Assembly (NCBI GenBank): GCA_023665605.1
Contig: JAMPDP010000001.1
Span: 383,229-447,228 of the forward strand
DNA: 64,000 bases
Reading direction: 5' to 3'
DNA from: Candidatus Amulumruptor caecigallinarius
Lineage (GTDB): Bacteria > Bacteroidota > Bacteroidia > Bacteroidales > Muribaculaceae
Shown piece after piece: positions 35,713 to 45,617 of the stretch. Every line of letters starts with the position of its first letter. The first letter of the stretch is position 1. The translations under genes were made by a program, and so were the position numbers. The notes below the pieces were generated by a model that was not told the DNA's origin, searched no databases, and was given only the letters and a program-made list of their open reading frames with translations.

Positions 35713-36183
35713 ATGATCCTGTACCATTCATCAACGGTATCAGTCAAGACTCCTGATATAAGTTACTCCCGAGACTATCTCGACTTCGGCAAAGGTTTTT
35801 ATCTGACATCAATATATGATCAGGCAGTGAAATATGCCCAGCGCTTCAAGCGAAGAAACAATCAGGCATGGCTCTCTACTTATGAGCTGCTATATAATCC
35901 CACTGACTGGAAAATCCTCCAATTCGATTCATATAATCGGGAATGGTTAAGGTTTGTGTCGTCATGCCGCGCCGGAAATGACAACTCAGGCTTTGATCTT
36001 GTAATCGGTGGCATTGCAGACGACCGGGTCATACAGACTATCGAACGCTACTTTGCGGGTGAACTGTCAGAAGACGATGCGCTCGGTTTGCTCAAATTTG
36101 AGAAACCGAATAATCAGTATTGCATTCGTTCACAACGTATGCTCAATGAATGTCTCAAACATCAAGCAAGCGAACAACTATGA
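35713..36183 (+). CDS. DUF3990 protein, predicted ADP-ribosyltransferase-like toxin
   Basis: This 156-residue protein resembles DUF3990. Its first 32 residues look like a PARP/ART active-site region: LYHSS with H5, then DFGKGFYLT with Y30, matching the H-Y part of an H-Y-E triad. The third acidic residue was not identified with certainty. The family is generally placed near ADP-ribosyltransferases, but I know of no proven substrate for this one. It sits between two DUF3791 genes, with a two-base gap on one side and an ATGA overlap on the other, as in a toxin-antitoxin operon. Confidence 0.72.
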   Translation: MILYHSSTVSVKTPDISYSRDYLDFGKGFYLTSIYDQAVKYAQRFKRRNNQAWLSTYELLYNPTDWKILQFDSYNREWLRFVSSCRAGNDNSGFDLVIGGIADDRVIQTIERYFAGELSEDDALGLLKFEKPNNQYCIRSQRMLNECLKHQASEQL

Positions 36184-36431
36184 GTGAGACAGAACTGGTG
36201 CTTCGCGGCAACAAAAATGCAAGAATAATCTTAGCCATAAGCGAGCTATTCAAGGTATCGCTGGCAGAAGCCACCAATATATATTTTCATTCTGACACTG
36301 CCCAACTTATTGAAGACAAGATAGCTGACCTTCATTGCCGCAGCGACAAATATCTTGCTACCCTCGCTTGGGAAGATCATCTTGAAGGTATAAGACAGGC
36401 ATCTGCTGATGCGGGTTCCAATCACCTGTGA
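36180..36431 (+). CDS. DUF3791-type small protein (second copy)
   Basis: This 83-residue protein begins MSETELVLRGNKNARIILAISELFKVSLAEATNIYF, a helical pattern like the first DUF3791 protein but poorly conserved against it. Its ATG overlaps the DUF3990 stop (ATGA). Two DUF3791 genes flanking one DUF3990 gene could form a two-antitoxin system, or a chaperone plus antitoxin. Confidence 0.68.
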   Translation: MSETELVLRGNKNARIILAISELFKVSLAEATNIYFHSDTAQLIEDKIADLHCRSDKYLATLAWEDHLEGIRQASADAGSNHL

Positions 36432-36465
36432 GACTTTAGCCTGACGTTGACAACAGTGGGTGTCG

Positions 36466-36672
36466 CAAAACCGACTGTTGGCTGCTTATGGCTGTAAATC
36501 GGCGTCCTGCGGACGCTTTTTTGATAAGCTGCAAGTAACCCCGGATGCCTGCGCTATCGCTCCGGCTTCCGGGGCTACGAGTAAATCTGCGTCCTGCGGA
36601 CGCTCTCCCGGCGTTTATGCTACATCCTGTAAATCAGCGGATGCACCACGGTGCATCCCTACAAGTTGACGG
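36466..36672. repeat. REP-like palindromic mosaic, copy 5
   Basis: The order is GTGTCGCAAAACC, module B (36502-36516), module A (36539-36574), module B (36589-36603), then module C inverted (36638-36658) with CTACAAGTTGACGG. It fills the 300-bp gap between the DUF3990 island and the C1 peptidase gene. No gene or RNA was seen beyond the repeats. Confidence 0.85.
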
Positions 36673-36732
36673 GAATTGCGGGCATTGCACTACCTTCATA
36701 CAAGTTGACGTAAAATCTTATATAGTATGCGG

Positions 36733-37962
36733 TCAGGGCATGATTTTCTTGGCGATTTCTTTGGGGAGGGTGTTTTTGTTGAGCATGATGGAGATGGTCT
36801 TGGCGAGGAAGTAGGGCTCGGAGACGTAGAAGAAGCCGCCGTAGAGCTGGTTGGTGTCCCAGGAGTTCTTCACTTTGTAATACTTGTTACCCTCCTGGTC
36901 GACGGCGGTGCCCACGATTACCATGCCATGATCGTCGGTGGTCTCATAGTTGTCAAAACCTTTCTGACGGCTTTCAGCGGTGACGGTCTCCTCGGCCACC
37001 GGGCCCTTGATGTCGTAACGCTCGGCCTTGCGGTCACTGTCACTCAGCTGCACCCAGCGAGACAACTCGGTGCCTTCGAGGTCAGCCTCATTGACAGCCT
37101 TGGGGAGCACTGCGTAGCCGTTGCGCCACTTGAAGCCCCCCTCGCTCACGTCAGCAGCCCAGAGCACGGAGTGTCCGGCGGCGAGCGATGCGTCCACCGC
37201 CTGTTTCATCTCCTCCAGAGGGAGGTTGACGTAGCGTCCGTTAATCCAGTTGTCGGGTACTTCGAGGATAAAGCTCTCGTAGTAAGGATGGTGTGTGAAC
37301 GAGCTCACTGCCATATAGTCGTTCATATCGAGGCCGAAGCGGTCAGCATAGCTACGCGGAGTGTAGGTCTTGCCGCCCACCGTGAATGTGGCGGGGAGCT
37401 CACCGAGGTACGCGTCGAGGATGGCGTTCTCGCCCTTCTTCCAAGCAGTCGACACGGTGCGGTTCGGAGCCTGTGTCACAGCGTCAAGGTAGCCTTTGAG
37501 GCCGGCATCGAGCTCGCCATGCACATGCTTGTCCTCACCATAGTTCAGGCCGGTGTAAGCCTCCTCGGGGACTATGCCGAAAGTCTGCCACACCCAGGGC
37601 ACATCAAGGATGCTTCCGCCGGCGGCAAGCGGGGTCTGACCGTGCATGCGTACATAGCGGTCGGCCTTGGCATCGTAGCAGTGACGCACCACAAACATCT
37701 CGCTCAGGTCCACCTCCTCGCCGGTTTTGCCGAGGATTTCATCTTCGAGGAATGATATGCCTGAGAAGCTCCAGCATGTGCCGCTCTTGTTCTGATCCTT
37801 TACGGGAGTGGTCTTGATGGTGATCACGTCGGTAAACTTGAAGCCGGTGCTGTCGGGGATAACAATCTTGTCATCGCCGGCCATGCCGCTGCCGTCAAAC
37901 CCGGTTGCCATGGCGCAGGGAGCAATAGCTCCGGCAAGCATAAGTGCAAGAAATTTATTCAT
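36733..37962 (-). CDS. Secreted C1-family cysteine peptidase (bleomycin hydrolase/PepC-like)
   Basis: This 409-residue papain-superfamily enzyme has a signal peptide (MNKFLALMLAGAIAPCAMA), so it acts outside the cytoplasm, unlike classical PepC. The oxyanion Gln is Q57 and the nucleophile C63 in DQNKSGTCWSFS. The catalytic His is in DDHGMVIVG and the Asn in VKNSWDT near the C-terminus. The family consists of aminopeptidases; the location suggests a role in peptide use from the gut environment. Its promoter overlaps that of divergent dnaG. Confidence 0.9.
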   Translation of the reverse strand: MNKFLALMLAGAIAPCAMATGFDGSGMAGDDKIVIPDSTGFKFTDVITIKTTPVKDQNKSGTCWSFSGISFLEDEILGKTGEEVDLSEMFVVRHCYDAKADRYVRMHGQTPLAAGGSILDVPWVWQTFGIVPEEAYTGLNYGEDKHVHGELDAGLKGYLDAVTQAPNRTVSTAWKKGENAILDAYLGELPATFTVGGKTYTPRSYADRFGLDMNDYMAVSSFTHHPYYESFILEVPDNWINGRYVNLPLEEMKQAVDASLAAGHSVLWAADVSEGGFKWRNGYAVLPKAVNEADLEGTELSRWVQLSDSDRKAERYDIKGPVAEETVTAESRQKGFDNYETTDDHGMVIVGTAVDQEGNKYYKVKNSWDTNQLYGGFFYVSEPYFLAKTISIMLNKNTLPKEIAKKIMP

Positions 37963-38008
37963 ATCGGATTGGTTGTATAGTCTGCGTCAACAGAGTGGAT
38001 AGTCTACG

Positions 38009-38016
38009 CAAATGTA
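38009..38016 (-). promoter_or_regulatory. Predicted -7 element of the C1 peptidase gene
   Basis: The minus strand reads TACATTTG, 46 bp before the ATG at 37962. Confidence 0.55.
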
Positions 38017-38029
38017 GCCAATTTTTTCG

Positions 38030-38037
38030 TAATTTTG
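38030..38037 (+). promoter_or_regulatory. Predicted -7 element of dnaG
   Basis: TAATTTTG ends eight bases before the dnaG ATG, so the predicted 5-prime leader is only a few nucleotides. Confidence 0.6.
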
Positions 38038-38045
38038 TCATCCCA

Positions 38046-40319
38046 ATGAAGCGCATCAATCCCGAGACAGTACAACGCATCCTTGACACGGCTCAGATAG
38101 TGGACGTGGTGAGTGACTTTGTGTCGCTCAAGCGCAGCGGCTCGGGCTACAAGGGGCTCTGTCCATTCCACAACGAGCGCACACCGTCGTTCAGCGTATC
38201 GCCGAGCAAAAACATCTGCAAGTGTTTCAGCTGCGGCAAGGGAGGCAGCCCGGTGAACTTCATCATGGAGATGGAGCAGATGAGCTTCTCGGAGGCTCTG
38301 CGCTATCTGGCTGACAAATACCACATTCAGATAGAGGAGGAGGAGATGACCTCCGAGCAGCAGGAGGCCGAAAGCAAGAGGGCAAGCATGTTTGCCGTCA
38401 ACGAATTTGCCGCGCGCCACTTCGCCACCAACATCATGGAGGATCCGGACGGTCGAGCCATAGGCCTGAGCTACTTCCGCCAGCGCGGCATCAACGAGGC
38501 GATGGTAAAGCGTTTCGGTCTGGGTTATGCGCTTGACCGCAGCGACGCACTGCTGCAGGCCGCAGCACGTAAGGGGTTCAACGCCGCATACCTCGTTGAG
38601 ACAGGTCTGGCCGTGAGGCGTGACAACGGCGAGATGTATGACCGCTTCAAGGGGAGGGTCATCTATCCGGTGTACACCGTCAGCGGTAAAGTGGTGGCTT
38701 TCGGCGGACGTACACTCCGCTCGGACAAGAATGTGGCCAAGTACGTCAACTCCCCCGAAAGCGAGATTTATCACAAAAACCGAGAGCTCTACGGATTGTT
38801 TCAGGCCAAGCACGCCATATCACGCCTTGACAAGTGCATCCTTGTGGAAGGTTACATGGACGTCATATCCATGCACCAGCGGGGTGTGGAGAATGTGGTG
38901 GCATCATCAGGCACCTCACTCACCGAGGGACAGATACGCCTGATTCACCGCTTCACCTCGAACGTGACTCTGGTCTATGACGCTGACCCGGCAGGCATCA
39001 AGGCATCGCTACGCGGCATCGGCATGCTCCTTGCCGAGGGGCTCAACATCAAGCTGCTGCTCCTGCCCCCCGGTGAAGACCCCGACAGCTTCGCCCAGAG
39101 CCACACGACCGACGAGGTGGAGCGCTACTTCGCCGAACATGAGACGGACTTCATCACCTTTGTCACCGAGGTACAGCTCAAGAGCAGCTCCAACGACCCC
39201 AAGGCTCGCGCACAGGTGATAAACGATGTGGTGGACAGCATCTCGGCCATCCCTGACCCGGTGGTGCGCAACGAGTATGTGCAACGCTGCTCACAACTGC
39301 TCGGCATCAGCGATCAGGTGCTCAACACTCAGGTGAGCAAGTTCATGGCTAAACGCCTCGAACGCCTTGCCCAGGAGCGCATCCGCGAGAAAAACCGTCG
39401 CGAAGCCGGCCTGCCTGCCGACCCGGCAGACTCCCCCGCGGGCACTGCCGGCGAACCGGGAGCAGCTGCCGTGGATGCCGACATAGCACGTCTGGGCGAA
39501 CAGTCAGCTGCTGCATCATCAGCCGGCGCCCTTCCTCCGACCCTCTCGCGGCGCCTTCGTGAAGCCGAGCGCGAAGCCATAAAGTACATAGTGCGTTACG
39601 GGCAGCTGTTCTTCGGCTACGGGCGTTCTGCCGATGGCGAGGCTGTGCCCCTGACGGTGCTCGATGCCTTTGACCTGGAGCTGCGTTCCAACGACTTCAC
39701 GTTCAGCAACCCCGCATACTCGAAAATTCTCAATCTATGTCTTGCTCTCGCTGAAAGTTCATACCCTGCCGAAAGAGCGGCAGTAGAGACCGAAGCGCGC
39801 CAAGCGGCAGCAGAGGTGATGGCAACCGAGATGCAGAGTGCCGCTGATGTGACCGGCGACCTTGAAGCCATCAAAGCCCGCGAGAAGATGGCATCGGACC
39901 GGATGGAGCAACACGTTCAGGGCATAATGCGCGAGTTTGACAAGATGTTCTTCACCCGTCACCTTGCGTCACACCCTGATGATGATGTGCGCGGCACAGT
40001 CAATGACCTGGCGGAGGAGAAATATGTGCTCAGCAAGGTGCATACCCGTTACAGCCATGTCGCTGCTGAGGATGAGCGTCTGGGAGAACTTGTGCCTCAG
40101 GCCATTTTTGCATGGCGCGACGCTCTGCTCCAGAAAGCCATCGTGGAAGTTCGCGCAAGCCTCGCCGCCATCGCGGCATCGTACAGCGACAACCAACCGA
40201 TGAGAGCAGACACCGCTGCCGAGCTCCGCAAACTGATGCTCACCCTTGGCGAGCTACAACAGAACCGGACACTGCTGGCCAAGCAACTCGGCGACCGCGT
40301 GTATCCGGGTCATGTGTGA
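38046..40319 (+). CDS. dnaG: DNA primase
   Basis: It makes RNA primers at the replication fork. It is 757 residues long, against about 580-600 in E. coli. The CHC2 zinc finger has C39, H42, C60 and C63 in CPFHNERTP and CKCFSCG. The TOPRIM domain carries LVEGYMDVISMHQ and DADPAG. A low-complexity Ala/Pro linker (about residues 450-505) separates the core from an extended helicase-binding C-terminus. ATG 38046 opens the conserved KRINPETVQRILD. Confidence 0.96.
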   Translation: MKRINPETVQRILDTAQIVDVVSDFVSLKRSGSGYKGLCPFHNERTPSFSVSPSKNICKCFSCGKGGSPVNFIMEMEQMSFSEALRYLADKYHIQIEEEEMTSEQQEAESKRASMFAVNEFAARHFATNIMEDPDGRAIGLSYFRQRGINEAMVKRFGLGYALDRSDALLQAAARKGFNAAYLVETGLAVRRDNGEMYDRFKGRVIYPVYTVSGKVVAFGGRTLRSDKNVAKYVNSPESEIYHKNRELYGLFQAKHAISRLDKCILVEGYMDVISMHQRGVENVVASSGTSLTEGQIRLIHRFTSNVTLVYDADPAGIKASLRGIGMLLAEGLNIKLLLLPPGEDPDSFAQSHTTDEVERYFAEHETDFITFVTEVQLKSSSNDPKARAQVINDVVDSISAIPDPVVRNEYVQRCSQLLGISDQVLNTQVSKFMAKRLERLAQERIREKNRREAGLPADPADSPAGTAGEPGAAAVDADIARLGEQSAAASSAGALPPTLSRRLREAEREAIKYIVRYGQLFFGYGRSADGEAVPLTVLDAFDLELRSNDFTFSNPAYSKILNLCLALAESSYPAERAAVETEARQAAAEVMATEMQSAADVTGDLEAIKAREKMASDRMEQHVQGIMREFDKMFFTRHLASHPDDDVRGTVNDLAEEKYVLSKVHTRYSHVAAEDERLGELVPQAIFAWRDALLQKAIVEVRASLAAIAASYSDNQPMRADTAAELRKLMLTLGELQQNRTLLAKQLGDRVYPGHV

Positions 40320-40336
40320 AGTGCCTGTACCGTACA

Positions 40337-40585
40337 TCAGCTGTGTGACACCATGGAATGTCGGTTATGCTTCGGGCCCATCCCTATGAGGCATATCATC
40401 AGCAGCCACAGTCCGGCCCACAGTAGCACCCACACGAGCTTTACGGCCAGCCACATCAGAGCCACAAAGAGAGCGACAGACAGGGCGAGTGCAAGCAGAA
40501 GCGCCACAGCCCACAGGAGCTGCCCGGCATCAGAGTCAGGGAAGTAAGCGCGGAAGTAACGGAGGGTATCTACTATCTGTTCCAT
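40337..40585 (-). CDS. Small hydrophobic membrane protein
   Basis: This 82-residue frame has two adjacent hydrophobic stretches (LLWAVALLLALALSVALFVA and LVWVLLWAGLWLLMICLIG), so it would span the membrane twice. It is not recognised. It starts with ATG at 40585 and ends 18 bp from the convergent dnaG stop. A near-match -7 box (CAACTTTG at 40683-40690 on the minus strand) lies about 100 bp upstream. It could be a real small gene or a chance frame in GC-rich DNA. Confidence 0.45.
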   Translation of the reverse strand: MEQIVDTLRYFRAYFPDSDAGQLLWAVALLLALALSVALFVALMWLAVKLVWVLLWAGLWLLMICLIGMGPKHNRHSMVSHS

Positions 40586-40782
40586 GATAACGAGGTATTG
40601 ATGAGAGGTTGACGTGGATGAAAGATGAATGAGTGATGAAGGGTGTTATGCCGAAAGCTGTCCATGCTCCCTTTCGACATCACAAAGTTGGCCCCGCCCC
40701 CGCGCACGGATGCTGCACACCTGTGTTAATATATGTTATAATGGGGTTTCCTGTTAACGCTGCACAGATTTCTTTAGGATTC

Positions 40783-40831
40783 CTTAATCTGACTTTTCCG
40801 CGGCTGAGGTTGTTGTAAAGTCAGAATTAAG
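40783..40831. repeat. Inverted repeat before the DUF3861 gene
   Basis: CTTAATCTGACTTT (40783-40796) pairs with AAAGTCAGAATTAAG (40817-40831) apart from one extra A, around a 20-nt loop. It ends 24 bp before the ATG at 40856. It may be an operator or translational control stem. No TAnnTTTG box was found between it and the gene. Confidence 0.7.
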
Positions 40832-40855
40832 AAGTCTAACCTAACACTTACAGAT

Positions 40856-41161
40856 ATGGCAGACAAGAAACATTACTACGTCAACGTAATCGAGGCTAAC
40901 GACGAGGGCAAGATGTGCGAGGCCCTTAACTTCAACTTCGGCGGCCACCATGACCTCGCCGCCATGGTCGACAATGCCAAGGCATCCGGCATCTTTGCCA
41001 AGGATAAGCACGCCAAGGAGTTCGTTCTGGGAATGCGCTTCCTGCATCATGTACTCAAGAAGTACCCCGATGCCGAGCTGTTCAAGACCTTCTGGCCGCA
41101 GTTTGAGGAGTTCAAGAAGAACGTCAAGGCTACTCTCGGCTGCCCCAATTGCAGCAAGTAA
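40856..41161 (+). CDS. DUF3861 family small protein
   Basis: This 101-residue cytosolic protein begins ADKKHYYVNVIEANDEGKM and includes FNFGGHHDLAAMVDNAK and FVLGMRFLHHVLKKYPD, which match DUF3861. The C-terminus carries CPNC, a possible metal or redox pair. Function is unknown. It is a single-gene unit with its own terminator at 41192-41245. The upstream inverted repeat is the only visible regulatory element. Confidence 0.8.
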   Translation: MADKKHYYVNVIEANDEGKMCEALNFNFGGHHDLAAMVDNAKASGIFAKDKHAKEFVLGMRFLHHVLKKYPDAELFKTFWPQFEEFKKNVKATLGCPNCSK

Positions 41162-41191
41162 CCTCAGCTGACACAATTATCAGACACACAA

Positions 41192-41245
41192 CCTGCCGGA
41201 CATACCAAGGCGCAAGCTGCGGTATGCCCGGCAGGGTCGTTATAT
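41192..41245. terminator. Bidirectional terminator between the DUF3861 gene and pyrD
   Basis: CCTGCCGG and CATACC pair with GGTATG and CCGGCAGG, giving 14 bp with one mismatch and a 14-nt loop, followed by TCGTTATATATATT. It lies between two convergent genes and can serve both. Confidence 0.8.
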
Positions 41246-41269
41246 ATATTCGTGCGAGTGTGCCGGAGG

Positions 41270-42175
41270 TCAGATTATACCTCGGATCTGTGAGATGTCA
41301 GCGAAGCCGTGACGGTCAAGATATGCATTGATCTCGTCGATAATCTTCACGGTCACGGCGGGGTCTATGAAATTGGCTGTGCCCACCTCAACGGCTGTGG
41401 CACCGGCCATGATAAACTCCAGGGCATCACGTCCACACATGATACCGCCGAGGCCGACTACGGGAATGTTGACGGCCTTTGCTACCTGCCATACCATTCT
41501 CACGGCAACCGGGCGCACAGCAGGGCCTGACAGGCCGCCGGTAACGGTGGAGAGCATGGGGCGACGACGCTCCACGTCGATGGCCATACCGAGAAGTGTG
41601 TTGATGAGCGAGACACTGTCGGCTCCCTCCCCTTCGACGCTCTTGGCAATGTCAGCGATGGAGGTGACGTTAGGCGACAGCTTGACTATCAGTGTGCGCG
41701 GCCATGCCCGACGAACTGCGGCAGTCACCTCGGCGGCTCCGGCACAGGTGGTGCCGAATGCCATGCCACCTTGCTTCACGTTGGGGCAAGAGATGTTGAC
41801 CTCGATAGCATTGATGCGGTCGCAGTCGGCGAGCTTCTCACAGACTGCCACATAGTCAGCCACGGAGGCTCCTGACACATTGACCATCACCTGTGTGTCG
41901 AGGTCTTTAATGGAGGGATAAATGTGGTCGATGAAGTGGTCCACCCCCTTGTTCTGGAGCCCCACGGCATTGAGCATCCCTGAGGGTGTCTCGGCCATAC
42001 GCGGGTAGTCGTTACCCTCGCGGGGGTTGAGAGTGGTACCCTTCACTATGAAGCCTCCCAGACGGTTGAGGTCGATGAAGTCGGCAAACTCTGTGCCGTA
42101 TCCGAAAGTGCCCGAGGCGGTGAGCACGGGATTCTTGAGTCGGAGTGAGCCTATGTTGACGCTGAGGTTAGCCAT
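41270..42175 (-). CDS. pyrD: Dihydroorotate dehydrogenase B, catalytic subunit
   Basis: This class 1B enzyme of 301 residues oxidises dihydroorotate to orotate in pyrimidine synthesis. The FMN-binding region is [16 protein letters not shown]. The catalytic Cys lies in [32 protein letters not shown] is the phosphate-binding loop. Class 1B needs PyrK for electron transfer to NAD+, and pyrK is adjacent, ending two bases before the pyrD ATG. Confidence 0.96.
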   Translation of the reverse strand: MANLSVNIGSLRLKNPVLTASGTFGYGTEFADFIDLNRLGGFIVKGTTLNPREGNDYPRMAETPSGMLNAVGLQNKGVDHFIDHIYPSIKDLDTQVMVNVSGASVADYVAVCEKLADCDRINAIEVNISCPNVKQGGMAFGTTCAGAAEVTAAVRRAWPRTLIVKLSPNVTSIADIAKSVEGEGADSVSLINTLLGMAIDVERRRPMLSTVTGGLSGPAVRPVAVRMVWQVAKAVNIPVVGLGGIMCGRDALEFIMAGATAVEVGTANFIDPAVTVKIIDEINAYLDRHGFADISQIRGII

Positions 42176-42177
42176 AA

Positions 42178-42951
42178 TCAGTTCCAGGTAAGTTCGTTTA
42201 TGTCAAATACAGGGCCTTCGGTGCACACGCAGACGTTGCCGCGCACGGTCTTCTCCACGCAGCACAGGCAAGCTCCGAGGCCACACGCCATCATGTTTTC
42301 GAGGGACACTTCGCAGGGTATACCCTTCCGGCGGCAGATGCGGGCCACAGCCTTCATCATCGGTGCCGGTCCGCACACATACACGCGGCTGTAGTCATCC
42401 TCCCACGCCGTCGAGGCAGTCACCAGTCCGCGCTCGCCCTCTGAGCCATCCTCGGTGGTGACCATGAGGGTGCCGAACTGCTCAAGGCTCTCTCGCAGGA
42501 GCACGCCGTCAGCGTTGCGCGCCCCTACGAGGGTACGCAGGGGGTAGCCCATTCGCTTGAGCACGCTGCCGAGAGCTGCCATCGGTGCCACACCTACGCC
42601 ACCGGCCACCAGAAGCATCGGTTTGTCAGGTTTCTCGGTCGGGATTTTGAAGTGATTACCCAGCGGCAGCAGCAGATTCACGATGTCACCAGGCTGACGA
42701 CTGATGAGCCACAGCGAACCCTCACCGGCATTGCGCACGAGCAGTTGTAGATGCCCGTCACACACAGAGCATATGGAGATGGGACGGCGCAGGAACGTGT
42801 CGCGGTTGTCAATGCGCACCTGAGTGAACTGTCCGGGAGCAATCTCCGGCAACTCGCGGCCACCGCAGGGGGCGAGCGTCAGCAGCGCGTAGATGTCGCC
42901 GATGCGTTGCACTTCGGTGACCTCGAAATCCAAGATATGCTTCTTAGGCAT
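42178..42951 (-). CDS. pyrK: Dihydroorotate dehydrogenase B electron-transfer subunit
   Basis: This 257-residue iron-sulfur flavoprotein passes electrons from PyrD to NAD+. The FAD-binding motif FLRRPISI is near residue 65. The NAD-binding part contains [11 protein letters not shown]. The [2Fe-2S] cysteines are in [13 protein letters not shown] and VCVCTEG at the C-terminus. ATG 42951 starts [10 protein letters not shown]. The longer frame adds a non-conserved tail. It lies 55 bp after lon on the same strand, and no promoter box was seen in between. Confidence 0.94.
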   Translation of the reverse strand: MPKKHILDFEVTEVQRIGDIYALLTLAPCGGRELPEIAPGQFTQVRIDNRDTFLRRPISICSVCDGHLQLLVRNAGEGSLWLISRQPGDIVNLLLPLGNHFKIPTEKPDKPMLLVAGGVGVAPMAALGSVLKRMGYPLRTLVGARNADGVLLRESLEQFGTLMVTTEDGSEGERGLVTASTAWEDDYSRVYVCGPAPMMKAVARICRRKGIPCEVSLENMMACGLGACLCCVEKTVRGNVCVCTEGPVFDINELTWN

Positions 42952-43006
42952 GGCAAAATGGGGAATGTGTGGTTGGGGTAAAGGGTGATGGGCGAAATGG
43001 TGGGTA

Positions 43007-45406
43007 TCAGTTTGTCTCGGCGGGGAGCAAGGCGAAGTCAAGCACTTGGCTGACTGTGTCTACGTAATGGAATGTGAGCCCGCGGCGATATACCTCTTTA
43101 ATATCCCCCACATCCTTGCGGTTGGCAGACGATAGGATGATGGTGTCGATACCGGCACGCTTGGCAGCCAGAATCTTCTCCTTGATGCCTCCGACGGGGA
43201 GCACCTTGCCGCGGAGCGTTATCTCACCGGTCATGGCGAGACGTTCACGCACCTTGCGTCCGGTGAGAGCCGATGCTATCGAGGTGGCCATGGTGATGCC
43301 GGCCGAGGGCCCATCCTTGGGGATAGCACCCTCGGGCACGTGGATGTGCAGCGAGTGGTTGTCGATGCGCTCCATGGGGATGCCCAGTTCGGCGGCATGC
43401 GCCTTGACATATTGCAATGCAATGACGGCACTCTCCTTCATCACGTCACCGAGGTTGCCGGTCAGGGCGAGCTTGTCACCCTTTCCCGGAGCAAGTGACG
43501 ACTCCACATAGAGGATTGCGCCGCCGGCCTGCGTCCATGCAAGTCCGGTGACCACTCCGGGGAAGTCGTTACCCTCGTAACGCTCCTTCTGGTACGGGGC
43601 CACGCCGAGGTAGTCACCGAGCCTGTCAGGTGTAATCTCGGCGGCGACGGCCCCGGTGCGCATCTTGTTGAGCACGGCCTTGCGCAGGAGTGCCGCCAGA
43701 CGCTTCTCCAGCTGGCGCACTCCGCTCTCGCCGGTGTATGACTCTATAACAGCCACTATGGCATCATCCGACACCTTCACCTCGCCGTCAGCGAGTCCTA
43801 ACTGCTTGTGCAGACGCGGCAGGAGGTGACGCTTGGCAATCTCGACCTTTTCCTCCAGCAGATAGCCGGATATTTCTATAATCTCCATACGGTCAAGCAG
43901 CGGTTGTGCTACCCCCTGGAGGGTGTTGGCTGTGGCGATGAACAGGACTTTGCTGAGGTCGAAATCCACGTCAATGTAATTGTCGTGGAAGCGGACATTC
44001 TGCTCCGGGTCGAGTACTTCGAGCAAAGCGGCCGACGGGTCTCCGCGGAAGTCACTCCCCACCTTGTCTATCTCGTCAAGGAGAATCACCGGATTACAGC
44101 TCCCGGCGCGCTTGAGGGCGGAGATGATACGACCGGGCATGGCTCCGATGTAGGTACGGCGGTGGCCTCTGATCTCAGCCTCATCATGGAGGCCGCCGAG
44201 GGCCACGCGCTCATATTTGCGACCCATGGCTGCGGCTATGCTCGAGCCAAGACTGGTCTTGCCGACACCCGGGGCACCGACGAGGCAGAGAATGGGGGCT
44301 CTCACGCCGGGGGCATTCATCACCACGGCAAGCTGTTCGAGGATGCGCTCCTTCACCTTCTCCAGCCCGAAGTGCTCGCTGTCAAGTGTTGCCTCGGCCT
44401 TGGAGAAATCGGTGTTTACAGAGTCCTCCTTACCCCAAGGGAGCTCGAGGAGGGTGTCAAGATAAGCGTATTGCAGCGAGTAGTCGGGGCTCTGCTGTGG
44501 GGTGCGTTCGAGCTTGACCAGCTCCTTGTCAAAGGTAGTCTTGATGGCCTCCGGCAGGTTAAGCGCATCGGCGCGCTCACGCAGAGCCGCCACGTCGTCG
44601 TCCTCGCCGTAGAGTTCATCCTTGAGGGTGTCCATCTGAGCGCGGAGGATGTTTTTGCGCTGACTGTCATCAATCTGCGCCTTGGTGCGCTCCATCACCT
44701 CGCTGTAAATGCGCATCTTCTCCTCGTCACGTGACAGAGCCGCCATCACGGCATAGGCGCGGTCCTTGACGCGGTTCTTGCGGAGCATCTCTATCTTCTC
44801 AGCGGTGCTGAAAGGCGCGTTGGTGCAGACGGTGTTGACTATCGACGTGCCTGACGGGTCATTCTTCAGGTTAATGGCCATGTCGTTGCCCATCGGTCCG
44901 TGGTCATTCTCGATAAGGCGCAGAGTGGTGCTGCGGATGCCGTTCACCAGGGCCTCAAACTCAGGGTCTTCACGGCGGGGCATAGTCTCGCGCACGGGGC
45001 TTACGCGCGCCGTCAGAAACCGGTGCTCACCCTCCGGCTCACCCTCGATGCGTATCTTGCCGAGGGCGTGGATTATGCCCACCTTGTTGCCGTCAGGGAG
45101 GTCAAACACCTGAAGCACCTTGGCAAGCACGCCTATGTCGAATAGGTCATCAAGACCCGGCGACTCATTTTCGGGGTTCTTCTGGCAGATGACACCGATG
45201 TTGAATTCCCCTTCGTCGGCGGCCTCAGCCACCGCCCGCGAGCTCTCGCGGGCAAGGGTCACCGGCACCGTGACTCCGGGAAACAACACCAGGTCACGAG
45301 TGGTCATCAGAGGCAATGCCTCGGGATCGAAGTTGGGCTTGAGCTTCTCGGGCGTAAGCTCCACTTTGCCCACCGACACTATATTATTGTTATTGTCTTT
45401 ACTCAT
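43007..45406 (-). CDS. lon: ATP-dependent protease Lon
   Basis: This 799-residue AAA+ serine protease degrades misfolded and regulatory proteins. The LON substrate-binding domain begins [19 protein letters not shown]. Walker A is GAPGVGKTS near residue 375 and Walker B is VILLDEIDK. The catalytic Ser701 is in KDGPSAG, and the Lys of the dyad follows about 40 residues later. The promoter box TAAATTTG at 45540-45547 gives a leader of about 125 nt. Confidence 0.97.
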   Translation of the reverse strand: MSKDNNNNIVSVGKVELTPEKLKPNFDPEALPLMTTRDLVLFPGVTVPVTLARESSRAVAEAADEGEFNIGVICQKNPENESPGLDDLFDIGVLAKVLQVFDLPDGNKVGIIHALGKIRIEGEPEGEHRFLTARVSPVRETMPRREDPEFEALVNGIRSTTLRLIENDHGPMGNDMAINLKNDPSGTSIVNTVCTNAPFSTAEKIEMLRKNRVKDRAYAVMAALSRDEEKMRIYSEVMERTKAQIDDSQRKNILRAQMDTLKDELYGEDDDVAALRERADALNLPEAIKTTFDKELVKLERTPQQSPDYSLQYAYLDTLLELPWGKEDSVNTDFSKAEATLDSEHFGLEKVKERILEQLAVVMNAPGVRAPILCLVGAPGVGKTSLGSSIAAAMGRKYERVALGGLHDEAEIRGHRRTYIGAMPGRIISALKRAGSCNPVILLDEIDKVGSDFRGDPSAALLEVLDPEQNVRFHDNYIDVDFDLSKVLFIATANTLQGVAQPLLDRMEIIEISGYLLEEKVEIAKRHLLPRLHKQLGLADGEVKVSDDAIVAVIESYTGESGVRQLEKRLAALLRKAVLNKMRTGAVAAEITPDRLGDYLGVAPYQKERYEGNDFPGVVTGLAWTQAGGAILYVESSLAPGKGDKLALTGNLGDVMKESAVIALQYVKAHAAELGIPMERIDNHSLHIHVPEGAIPKDGPSAGITMATSIASALTGRKVRERLAMTGEITLRGKVLPVGGIKEKILAAKRAGIDTIILSSANRKDVGDIKEVYRRGLTFHYVDTVSQVLDFALLPAETN

Positions 45407-45539
45407 TGTCGCTGTTAACTGATTACAAGAGGTCCGTGGATGACCCGCTCACCACATCCGTAAGCAAGTCCCGTGCCATATCTGCCGCTCAATGCCACAA
45501 ACTGCTGGCAAAGGCATCAAAACCTCTCTAACCAACGTG

Positions 45540-45547
45540 CAAATTTA
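45540..45547 (-). promoter_or_regulatory. Predicted -7 element of lon
   Basis: The minus strand reads TAAATTTG. It diverges from the GldB-like promoter 60 bp away. Confidence 0.55.
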
Positions 45548-45605
45548 GCGATTTTTCACCAGCATTTCTCCTTTATATATTATTGTCTTCGGCGGGGAAA
45601 AGTGT

Positions 45606-45613
45606 TATATTTG
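45606..45613 (+). promoter_or_regulatory. Predicted -7 element of the GldB-like gene
   Basis: TATATTTG lies four bases before the ATG at 45618, another leaderless-type arrangement. Confidence 0.6.
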
Positions 45614-45617
45614 CGTT

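Noticed and set aside
35498..36431. Classical RelE/HigB-type toxin-antitoxin pair
   Set aside because: The sequences lack RelE, PIN or HTH antitoxin features; DUF3791/DUF3990 fits better.
36727..37755. 342-codon frame antisense to the C1 peptidase gene
   Set aside because: The opposite strand encodes a clear peptidase with signal peptide and catalytic residues; the antisense frame is a codon-bias shadow.
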